Assembly: GCA_003599475.1 (NCBI GenBank) | Contig: QZKK01000233.1 | Coordinates: forward strand, 1 to 13,241 | DNA from: Desulfobacteraceae bacterium | GTDB lineage: Bacteria; Desulfobacterota; Desulfobacteria; Desulfobacterales; SURF-15 | Length of the DNA stretch: 13,241 nt | Direction of reading: 5' to 3' | Shown: positions 7,986-13,241 of the stretch, in pieces | Position numbering within the stretch: position 1 is the stretch's first letter | How the letters are laid out: every line of letters begins with the position of its first letter | Program-made: the position numbers and the translations under genes | The notes under the pieces: generated by a model | Told to the model about the DNA's origin: nothing | The model's input: the letters and a program-made list of their open reading frames with translations, nothing else | Databases searched by the model: none

Positions 7986-7990
7986 GGAGG
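7986..7990 (+). promoter_or_regulatory. Ribosome binding site deciding the start of the second regulator
   Basis: GGAGG lies 2 bases before the first ATG (7993) and 5 bases before the second (7996). The second is better spaced and gives a protein of exactly the length of its paralogue, so 7996 is preferred. Confidence 0.6.
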
Positions 7991-7995
7991 CGATG

Positions 7996-8667
7996 ATGAA
8001 AAAAATACGTATCCTGGTAGCCGATGACCACGCTGTCGTACGTGAAGGCGTTCGTCAGCTCATGGGAAATCAATCGGATTTGGAGATTGTGGGCGAGGCC
8101 GAAGATGGGAAAGTAGTTATCGACAAAGCGAAAGATTTGCAGCCCGATGTGGTGATCCTCGATATTGCAATGCCTCACATGAGCGGCCTGGAGGCGATCA
8201 ATATCATAAAGGCTGGAGTACCAGGCGCCAAAGTAGTCATCTTCTCCATGTTCAAGAAGGACGCTTATGTTTATCAGGCTTTGCGCTCCGGGGCGAGCGG
8301 CTACGTGCTTAAGACCGCGTCGAGCGCCGATTTGCTCGAAGCCGTTCGGTTGGCTGCCAAGGGGCAATACTTTCTCTGCTCCGAAATAAATGCCGAAATC
8401 ATCAAGAAATTTCTCAAGGACGATGACAAGTCGTCGCCGAAGAACAGCGAGTATGATTTGCTGAGCGATCGCGAGCAGCAGATCTTCCGTCTGGTAATTG
8501 AAGGCAATTCGACCAAACAGATCGCCGACATTCTTTGCGTGAGCCCCAAGACGGTAGAGAAGCACCGTTCCAACATTATCAAGAAGCTCGGCATCAGCGA
8601 TCCGATTGCCATGATGAAGTACGCCATTAAGCTCGGAATCGTCGATCCCGAGCTGTGGGCCGACTGA
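7996..8667 (+). CDS. NarL/FixJ-family response regulator, second of a tandem pair
   Basis: A 223-residue paralogue of the preceding regulator with the same layout: Asp10/Asp11, phospho-acceptor Asp56 (ILDIAMPHMSG), Ser84, Lys106, and a LuxR-type helix-turn-helix at 156-200. The segment from Gly170 to Ile200, which includes the recognition helix, is residue-for-residue identical to the paralogue, while 17 of its 31 codons differ by synonymous changes. The duplication is therefore old and the DNA-binding face is held by selection. Differences cluster in the receiver (residues 21-50 and 61-80) and the linker (141-153), the surfaces that meet kinases or set dimerisation. A 137-base gap separates it from the first copy, so it may have its own promoter, though none was identified. 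Likely it binds the same sites in response to a different kinase (inference). Confidence 0.95.
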   Translation: MKKIRILVADDHAVVREGVRQLMGNQSDLEIVGEAEDGKVVIDKAKDLQPDVVILDIAMPHMSGLEAINIIKAGVPGAKVVIFSMFKKDAYVYQALRSGASGYVLKTASSADLLEAVRLAAKGQYFLCSEINAEIIKKFLKDDDKSSPKNSEYDLLSDREQQIFRLVIEGNSTKQIADILCVSPKTVEKHRSNIIKKLGISDPIAMMKYAIKLGIVDPELWAD

Positions 8668-8910
8668 TCTCCTCCCTCCATCGGGTACCTCCCCTTCCAG
8701 AATCAGGGTTCATCCCCATACAATCGAGCGGCTGCTTCAGATAGGATACGGCCACATTCAGCATGCAGCTGGCGGTGCAGCGTAAGGGCAATTCTTTGCT
8801 GTAAAGACTGATGATTCGATCGGGTATCCGTGCCCAGCGAATAGTCAGCAGCAGCTTTTCCCGACGCGTACAACCATTGCACAAGATGACTACCATGCAA
8901 GGCACGATAT

Positions 8911-8991
8911 GCCGGGCGACCAAGCCCATGGCCCGGAGCGTGCTGGCGTGCGGCTGTCCGGGCGAAAAAACACGCCGGCACCCGGTGCCGG
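8911..8991. promoter_or_regulatory. Cluster of competing hairpins upstream of the third kinase
   Basis: GTGCTGGCGTG (8940-8950) can pair with CACGCCGGCAC (8971-8981): 11 bp with one G-U wobble and a 20-base loop. The last seven bases of that second arm, CCGGCAC (8975-8981), can instead pair with GTGCCGG (8985-8991) around a 3-base loop. The two folds exclude each other. GCCCGG at 8931-8936 can likewise pair with CCGGGC at 8912-8917 or at 8958-8963. Read on the minus strand, the short hairpin is followed after four bases by TTTTTT, like a weak intrinsic terminator. The complementarity is real, but in GC-rich DNA it may arise by chance. Confidence 0.4.
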
Positions 8992-9052
8992 AGCAATTAT
9001 CAAAGCGCTGCTGCTATGGACGTAAATGGGTACTCCACAGAATGAAGCGCAA

Positions 9053-9060
9053 GAGGAGGG
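9053..9060 (+). promoter_or_regulatory. Strong ribosome binding site of the third kinase
   Basis: GAGGAGGG sits 5 bases before the ATG at 9066. A closer ATG at 9062 is in another frame. This fixes the start of the third kinase and is the best Shine-Dalgarno sequence in the signalling cluster. Confidence 0.8.
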
Positions 9061-9065
9061 AATGA

Positions 9066-10250
9066 ATGCGACAGTACGAGATCTTGCTGGTTGATGACGA
9101 AGCTTCCATCCTGAGGATGGTCGGTACGGCCCTTAAACTGTGGGGTTATGAAGTCACCACCGCCCTAAACGGCGTAGAGGCCATTGAAGCGCTGGAGCAG
9201 GAAAGGTTCGACCTGGTGATCACAGATCTCCACATGGGCGAGCCGGATGGGATCGAAGTTTTGAAAAAGGCGAAAGAGCTTGCTCCCCGCAGCATGGTTA
9301 TCGTGCTCACCGGAGATCATGACGTCAACACGGCTGTTAACGCTTTTCGGTGCGGGGCGGACGATTATCTCCTGAAGCCGTGCTCGCTGGGCGAGATGGC
9401 CAAGCGTATCAGCCATTGCCTCGAGGCCGCGGAAATGGAGCGGCCCCTTGCCCCAATCGCGCCGGACCATTCGCCGCCGGCGGACGGTCCGGCGCTCACT
9501 ATGGGTATGATATCGCATGATATCCGGGGTCCGCTCATCTCGATGGTGAATAGTTTGAAAATCTTGAGAAAATGGAACGAAGAAAGCAATGATAAGCGCG
9601 GGGTAAAGGAAACGGGCAAGCTGCTTCGGAAAAGCGCCAATCTGCTGGCAATGGCCGAAGATTACCTCGGACTCACTTTTGAGGCGCCAGGAGGAGCCGG
9701 CAAACGGGAGGTCGTCGATTTGGCGGATGACGTAATCGGCGCTGTTCTTGACGAGCTGAACGATGATTTCAAAGAGAACGGGACCATAGTAAAAAATGGG
9801 TTGGCGGCCCGGTCGAAACGGCAGAGCTTACCAATCAACTGCAACCGCGTCTGGCTCAAGTCGGCATTCCGCAATCTCTTTGCCAATGCCATCGCCCACG
9901 GCGGCTCCGGCTGTCAGATAACCCTCGATATCGAAGAGCGTGGTCGAATCTATGACCTGCGGGTGATAAATACCGGCCCAGCGGTTCCGGTTGGTTGCCG
10001 GGAAAGGCTCTTTTCACGATTCGGCTGTTTTGCGGTGAAGCGCGAAGAGAAAAAAAACGGTGGGCTTGGGCTCTACCTGACGAAAAAGATTGTCAAGGAT
10101 CTTGGTGGCGAGATCCGGTATGAAGCTGCCGAAGAAGGCTCGACGTTTGTCTTAACGCTGCTTCGGCATGGTGAGCCGCCAGCGGAAAAAACTGAGCCTG
10201 CCGCGGCTTTTCTCCATCGGGTGAATCAGGAGCAGGCCCTGAGCTTCTAA
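9066..10250 (+). CDS. REC-histidine kinase (soluble, response-regulator/kinase fusion)
   Basis: A 394-residue cytoplasmic protein. The N-terminal receiver (3-120) has Asp10/Asp11, phospho-acceptor Asp54 (VITDLHMGEPDG), Thr82 and Lys104 (YLLKP). A short Pro-rich linker (about 125-142) leads to a HisKA-type helix with MISHDIRGPLISM, phospho-acceptor His151. The ATPase domain shows FRNLFANAIAHGG (Asn274) and GGLGLYLTKKIVKDLGGEI. In the G1 box the usual Asp of DxGxG is Asn302 (VINTGPAVP), a change also seen in other kinases. There is no sensor domain or membrane segment, so its input is probably phosphorylation of its own receiver by another kinase. The Ala- and Pro-rich tail after residue 368 is not a known domain. 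It ends 26 bases before a strong terminator, so it closes the cluster. Whether it acts as kinase or phosphatase cannot be told. Confidence 0.9.
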   Translation: MRQYEILLVDDEASILRMVGTALKLWGYEVTTALNGVEAIEALEQERFDLVITDLHMGEPDGIEVLKKAKELAPRSMVIVLTGDHDVNTAVNAFRCGADDYLLKPCSLGEMAKRISHCLEAAEMERPLAPIAPDHSPPADGPALTMGMISHDIRGPLISMVNSLKILRKWNEESNDKRGVKETGKLLRKSANLLAMAEDYLGLTFEAPGGAGKREVVDLADDVIGAVLDELNDDFKENGTIVKNGLAARSKRQSLPINCNRVWLKSAFRNLFANAIAHGGSGCQITLDIEERGRIYDLRVINTGPAVPVGCRERLFSRFGCFAVKREEKKNGGLGLYLTKKIVKDLGGEIRYEAAEEGSTFVLTLLRHGEPPAEKTEPAAAFLHRVNQEQALSF

Positions 10251-10275
10251 CGGTTTGTTTTTGATGCTGAAAGAG

Positions 10276-10308
10276 GGGGCAGCATGCACGAGCCGGCTGC
10301 CCCTTTTT
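10276..10308 (+). terminator. Intrinsic terminator between convergent genes
   Basis: GGGGCAGC (10276-10283) pairs perfectly with GCTGCCCC (10296-10303) around a 12-base loop and is followed by TTTTT (10304-10308). It ends the plus-strand kinase transcript. On the minus strand the same stem is followed by CTCTTTC, so it may also serve weakly for the DsbC-like gene, whose stop codon overlaps the T-tract. Confidence 0.85.
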
Positions 10309-11095
10309 ATTGCTTCGAGAGCAGCTCGACTATTTGCTCGGCAGGTTTATAGCCGGGAATCACCCTGCCATCCGGATAGATGAGGGTGGGGGTCGACTCG
10401 ATATGGATTTCCTCGGCGAGTTTGATATTCCGGTCGATCTGGTCCGTTTCGCAGCTTGGCGCCGGTAACTCGTTGCCGGCAAGGCTTTGATCGAGCAACT
10501 CGGCCGATTTGTCGCAAACGATTGCCTTCGCCTTTTGGTAGGCGGTCGGATGGATCTTGAGGGGAAACATTTTGATGAAAAAGGCTATCTCCGGGTGGTC
10601 GGCTACCACCTTTTTCATCTCGGGATGGATCTTGCGGCAATAGGAGCATTCCGGGTCATCGAAGACGATAATTTTGTGCAAGGCCGTTCGGTCGCCGATC
10701 ACCACCGCGTCTTCCAGGGGAATGAGCGCCGGATCGATACGGTTCAGGTTGATAAATCTTTCCTTGGTCACGTCTTCGCGGGTAGCCAGTCGCACAATGG
10801 ATCCCGAGATAATGAATTTCTTTGAAAAATCAATATAAATGGGTATCTTCCGATCCTTCTGCGTCACATCCACGACCCATAAACCCGGCACCTCGCTCAG
10901 CTTGACCTCGAGAACCTCGGTGACCATGCCGTCTAAGAGCTTGCCCGCCTCTTCCTTGGTCAGACTGTGGCAGTCGGTGCATTGGCCGCTACCGCAGCCA
11001 TCTTTGACAAAGGCCGGCGCCGGGGAGCTGAGCAGCAGAGCAACAAGAAAAGGAGAGACGAAAAGCGCACAAATTATGAACAGATTCTTCTTCAT
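10307..11095 (-). CDS. DsbC-like periplasmic thiol:disulfide isomerase/reductase with N-terminal CxxCH
   Basis: A 262-residue exported protein. Start chosen at MKKNLFII, which begins a signal peptide ending near APAF (residues 26-29); the frame is open 27 codons further but that stretch is not signal-like. The mature N-terminus carries GCGSGQCTDCHSL, with Cys34, Cys39, Cys42 and His43: a CxxCH motif of the c-type haem kind. Residues 46-120 resemble the DsbC N-terminal dimerisation domain. The thioredoxin-like domain has the active site DDPECSYCRKIHPEM (Cys150, Cys153) and the cis-Pro loop ESTPTLIYPDG (Pro236). Two more Cys (194, 215) could form a structural disulfide, as in E. coli DsbC. DsbC enzymes reshuffle wrong disulfides in the periplasm and are kept reduced by DsbD. 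It is convergent with the kinase cluster and divergent from ptsH, so probably transcribed alone. Whether CxxCH carries haem is not shown. Confidence 0.85.
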   Translation of the reverse strand: MKKNLFIICALFVSPFLVALLLSSPAPAFVKDGCGSGQCTDCHSLTKEEAGKLLDGMVTEVLEVKLSEVPGLWVVDVTQKDRKIPIYIDFSKKFIISGSIVRLATREDVTKERFINLNRIDPALIPLEDAVVIGDRTALHKIIVFDDPECSYCRKIHPEMKKVVADHPEIAFFIKMFPLKIHPTAYQKAKAIVCDKSAELLDQSLAGNELPAPSCETDQIDRNIKLAEEIHIESTPTLIYPDGRVIPGYKPAEQIVELLSKQ

Positions 11096-11260
11096 AGTGT
11101 ATCCATAGCTTGCGATCGTTGATCTGGAGGTTAAGCAAACCCGTACATATATACCCCGTCTTGTCCGTGACTTCAAATTTTAAAGACGTGACGACAACGA
11201 CCGATGAGCCGCAATTAAAATCGACGGATAACTCCGCTTTGTCAGATTATGCAGGGCACC

Positions 11261-11382
11261 ATGAAAAATCCCCCCCAGCCCCCTTTTTTTACAAAGGGGG
11301 GAGTTATCTCGATCCCCTTTTTTTTCCAAAGAGGGGAGTTGTCGCGATCCCCCTTTGGAAAAGGGACACCGGGGGATTTCAT
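11261..11382. repeat. Palindromic C-tract/G-tract repeat element with tandem 35-base units
   Basis: The element is bounded by an imperfect inverted repeat: ATGAAAAATCCCCC on the left (from 11261) and GGGGGATTTCAT on the right (11371-11382). Inside are two tandem 35-base units, 11279-11313 and 11314-11348. Both follow the pattern C-tract, T-tract, (A/C)CAAAG, G-tract, AGTT, TC(T/G)CGAT, and a diverged third unit starts at 11349. Each unit can fold on itself (CCCCTTT against AAAGGGG). Short non-coding elements of this look are scattered between genes in many deltaproteobacteria; from one window I cannot show other copies. No coding potential. Confidence 0.75.
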
Positions 11383-11455
11383 AGGCTCGGTGGAAATGCG
11401 ACAAAGTAGAAATAAGGAGGTTTGGGATTTTATGGCAGGTCTGCCGGCAATAGAA

Positions 11456-11461
11456 TATAAT
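11456..11461 (+). promoter_or_regulatory. Possible -10 element of the ptsH-ptsI promoter
   Basis: A perfect TATAAT lies 110 bases before the ptsH ATG, but no good TTGACA-like partner stands 16-18 bases upstream (the best is TGGCAG). It is a candidate only; a perfect hexamer may occur by chance in this AT-rich patch. Confidence 0.3.
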
Positions 11462-11571
11462 TTTTCCGGGAAAAAGGCAGGCGAGACCAAAGCAAAAGAA
11501 CGCATTCCCGGGCCCCGAAGAAATGGTTTTTTCGCGGGTTTCTTGCTGAGAAAGAGGAGAGCGGTATTCAC

Positions 11572-11844
11572 ATGGCCTTTGTTGAGAAGGAATTTGAGGT
11601 GGTAAACAAGCTTGGGCTGCATGCACGGCCGGCCGGCAAGCTGGTGGAGGCGGCCAGCCGCTTTGCGGCCGATATCTGGCTGATTCGGAATGGCGAGGAG
11701 GTAGACGCCAAAAGCATTCTCGACGTGCTGACCCTGGCTTGCACCCAAGGGACGGTGATCCGCGTCCGGGCCGCCGGTGAGGATGCGGAGGCGGCGATAG
11801 GCGCAATCGGGGAGTTGATCGGAGGCAAATTCGGTGAAGAATGA
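11572..11844 (+). CDS. ptsH: Phosphocarrier protein HPr
   Basis: A 90-residue protein, the usual length for HPr. It carries the phosphate from enzyme I to EIIA proteins in the cytoplasm. The active-site motif [12 protein letters not shown] has phospho-acceptor His17 (His15 in the classical numbering) next to Arg19. The second signature [12 protein letters not shown] holds Ser48, equal to the Ser46 that HPr kinase/phosphorylase (HprK) modifies in Gram-positives and many proteobacteria, so regulation by HprK is possible although hprK is not in the window. A GAGGAGA ribosome site lies 11 bases upstream. The ptsI start lies inside the last codons of this gene (11-base overlap), which suggests translational coupling. 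No sugar-specific EII component is seen, so the role may be regulatory, as in the nitrogen-type systems of related bacteria (inference). Confidence 0.95.
   Translation: MAFVEKEFEVVNKLGLHARPAGKLVEAASRFAADIWLIRNGEEVDAKSILDVLTLACTQGTVIRVRAAGEDAEAAIGAIGELIGGKFGEE
11821..11825 (+). promoter_or_regulatory. Ribosome binding site of ptsI inside ptsH
   Basis: GGAGG lies 8 bases before the GTG at 11834, inside the end of ptsH. It supports the GTG start of enzyme I, since no ATG is available near the conserved N-terminus. Confidence 0.75.
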
Positions 11845-13241
11845 GGCGGGCTCCCAAATCGTGCACGGGATTGGCGCGTCGTCAGGCATTGCCATCGGCA
11901 GAGCACAACGGCTGGAGGAGCCGGGTCTCGCGATCAGTCTCCGCAGTCTTGCAGCGGAGGAGGTGGAGCTCGAGATCGTGCGGTTTCGAGGTGCCGTCGA
12001 GCAGACCAGAGACGAACTGCTCGTTATTCGAAAGGAATTGGAAAACCGAGAACTAGCTGCCATTATCGATAGCCACCTCCTCATTCTCCAAGATGGCATG
12101 GTTGTCAATCGGACAATCGGAATCATCAGCGAGCAGCAGATCAATGCCGAATGGGCGCTCAAACAAGCCCTGGATAGGGCGCGGGCAATTTTCGCGCAAT
12201 TGGATGATCCCTACATCAGGTCTCGCTTTCAGGATGTGGAGCAGGTCACCGAGCGATTAATGGGTTTGTTGTCCGGCGGTGAAGCCGATGGGCTGGCGGC
12301 GGTAAACGGCCGCGTTATCATCGTCAGTCGGGATTTTTCACCGGTGCATGCCACCCGGATGCGGCGGGATCGGATTCTCGGCTTCATGACCGATATGGGC
12401 GGCAAGACTTCACATTCGGCGATAGTCGCCCGCGCGCTGGGGATTCCGGCCGTGGTCGGCCTCGAAACCATCACTCAGGAGGTTTCGACCGGCGATATGG
12501 TGATCCTGGACGGCATCACCGGGAAAGTGTATATCAATCCGACGCCGGATCAGGTCCAGTGCTATCTGGAATATGAGCGGCAATATCAGCAGTACAGCGC
12601 CGAAGTGGAGGTTTTCGCCCATTTGCCTGCCGAAACCAGAGACGGCCTGAAGGTGCGGGTCATGGCCAATATCGAGATGGTCGAGGCGGTCTCGTCGGCA
12701 TTGGAATACGGTGCGGCCGGTATCGGCCTTTATCGCAGCGAGTATCTGTATTTCGGCTGCACTGCCTGGCCGGACGAAGAATCGCTTTTTTCCGCTTATC
12801 GGGACCTCCTCACGCGAATGGCGCCCTTCCCGGTGACCATTCGGACCTTGGATGTGGGCGGCGACAAGCTCGCCCCTTATTGCGAGCACATACGTGAGAT
12901 GAATCCGGCGCTCGGGGTGCGGGCCATTCGCTTCTCGCTTTATGAACAGGACGCTTTCCGGGTGCAGCTTCGGGCGCTTTTTCGGGCAAGCGTTTTCGGC
13001 AATCTGCGGATCATGTTCCCGATGGTCTCCGACGTTCGCGAAATTATGATGGTGAAAGAAATTGTCGAGCAGGTCCAACAGGAGCTGCGGGCGAGCGGCG
13101 CTCCTTTTCAAGGGCGGGTGCCTCTCGGGATCATGATCGAGGTCCCGAGTGCCGTCGCGCTCGCCGATATTCTGGCGAAAGAAGTAGACTTCTTCAGCAT
13201 TGGCACGAATGACCTCATCCAATACGCACTCGCGATCGATC
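11834..13241 (+). CDS. ptsI: Phosphoenolpyruvate-protein phosphotransferase (enzyme I), truncated by window end
   Basis: The first 469 codons of enzyme I, which takes phosphate from phosphoenolpyruvate and passes it to HPr. The GTG start is supported by the GGAGG at 11821 and by the conserved N-terminus ([16 protein letters not shown], residues 9-24). The phosphohistidine motif [21 protein letters not shown] holds His194 (His189 in E. coli). The PEP-binding barrel shows LYRSEYLY (Arg301), RTLDVGGDK (337-345), [10 protein letters not shown] (from 357), [11 protein letters not shown] and the signature [17 protein letters not shown] just before the window ends. Enzyme I is usually 570-590 residues, so about 110 are missing, including the catalytic cysteine expected near residue 500. 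The frame is intact throughout, so the gene is cut by the window rather than broken. It is cotranscribed with ptsH. Confidence 0.95.
   Translation, partial: MKNEAGSQIVHGIGASSGIAIGRAQRLEEPGLAISLRSLAAEEVELEIVRFRGAVEQTRDELLVIRKELENRELAAIIDSHLLILQDGMVVNRTIGIISEQQINAEWALKQALDRARAIFAQLDDPYIRSRFQDVEQVTERLMGLLSGGEADGLAAVNGRVIIVSRDFSPVHATRMRRDRILGFMTDMGGKTSHSAIVARALGIPAVVGLETITQEVSTGDMVILDGITGKVYINPTPDQVQCYLEYERQYQQYSAEVEVFAHLPAETRDGLKVRVMANIEMVEAVSSALEYGAAGIGLYRSEYLYFGCTAWPDEESLFSAYRDLLTRMAPFPVTIRTLDVGGDKLAPYCEHIREMNPALGVRAIRFSLYEQDAFRVQLRALFRASVFGNLRIMFPMVSDVREIMMVKEIVEQVQQELRASGAPFQGRVPLGIMIEVPSAVALADILAKEVDFFSIGTNDLIQYALAID

Larger units (their letters stand above)
8668..9065. other. 398-base gap with no convincing gene
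   Basis: This gap lies between the second regulator and the third kinase. Open frames of 84 residues (plus, 8811-9065) and 97-100 residues (minus, 8703-8996 and 8627-8929) exist, but their sequences match no family I know, are rich in Arg and Cys, and lack ribosome sites. They look like chance frames in GC-rich DNA. The right half is highly self-complementary (see 8911-8991). A promoter for the third kinase is expected here but none is clear. Confidence 0.5.
11096..11571. other. 476-base gap: repeat element and probable pts promoter region
   Basis: This region separates the DsbC-like gene from ptsH, which are divergent, so it must hold promoters for both. It contains a 122-base C/G-tract palindromic repeat (11261-11382), a perfect TATAAT at 11456, and the ribosome site GAGGAGA (11554-11560) 11 bases before ptsH. 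A 57-codon frame (11432-11605) has an AAGGAGG 11 bases upstream but overlaps ptsH by 34 bases and resembles nothing known; I do not call it a gene. The part at 11096-11260 shows nothing else. Confidence 0.5.

Noticed and set aside
8703..8996. Minus-strand open frame of 97 codons in the gap before the third kinase
   Set aside because: No ribosome site, no family resemblance and unusual composition; more likely non-coding. Kept only as part of the gap description.
11432..11605. 57-codon frame with AAGGAGG 11 bases upstream, overlapping the start of ptsH
   Set aside because: The ribosome-site spacing is long, the product is basic and unrecognised, and it contains the candidate TATAAT. It could be a leader peptide but evidence is too thin.
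12410..13222. Minus-strand open frame (270 codons) opposite enzyme I
   Set aside because: It is antisense to conserved PEP-binding motifs, and the translation is His/Arg-rich without a family.

Overview
The window reads as chromosomal DNA of a GC-rich Gram-negative bacterium, most likely a deltaproteobacterium of the Geobacter/Desulfuromonas kind. The reasons are a periplasmic DsbC-like protein with a CxxCH motif, DFNN-type hybrid kinases, a Csd4/Csd6-type peptidoglycan pair, and an HPr with a regulatory serine beside enzyme I. The taxonomic placement is inference; no rRNA or marker gene is present.

Region 1 (1-3095, minus strand) is a cell-envelope operon transcribed csd6-like, then csd4-like, then a Sel1-repeat protein cut by the window edge. 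The first encodes a YkuD-fold L,D-carboxypeptidase/transpeptidase with an NTF2-like tail. The second encodes an M99 zinc carboxypeptidase with the unusual Gln/Glu/His zinc ligands. In Helicobacter and Campylobacter this pair trims peptidoglycan stem peptides one after the other and sets cell shape.

Region 2 (3096-3362) is a divergent promoter region holding a perfect 10-bp hairpin in the leader of the first kinase gene.

Region 3 (3363-10250, plus strand) is a signalling cluster: a membrane hybrid kinase (PAS-HisKA-HATPase-REC), a soluble REC-PAS-PAS-HisKA_3 kinase with a cysteine-rich second PAS, two tandem NarL-type regulators 73% identical to each other, a roughly 400-base gap with competing hairpins, and a REC-histidine kinase. 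The HisKA_3 kinase is the natural partner of the NarL-type regulators. The two regulators have identical DNA-recognition segments but different receiver surfaces, which suggests two inputs converging on one regulon. No sensed signal or target can be read from the sequence.

Region 4 (10276-11095) has a terminator shared by convergent genes and a minus-strand DsbC-like thiol isomerase/reductase with an N-terminal CxxCH.

Region 5 (11096-13241) has a 476-base gap with a palindromic C/G-tract repeat element, then ptsH (HPr) and ptsI (enzyme I, GTG start, truncated by the window end). These are the general phosphotransferase proteins; no sugar-specific component is visible.

No tRNA, rRNA, CRISPR array, transposase or prophage gene was seen.
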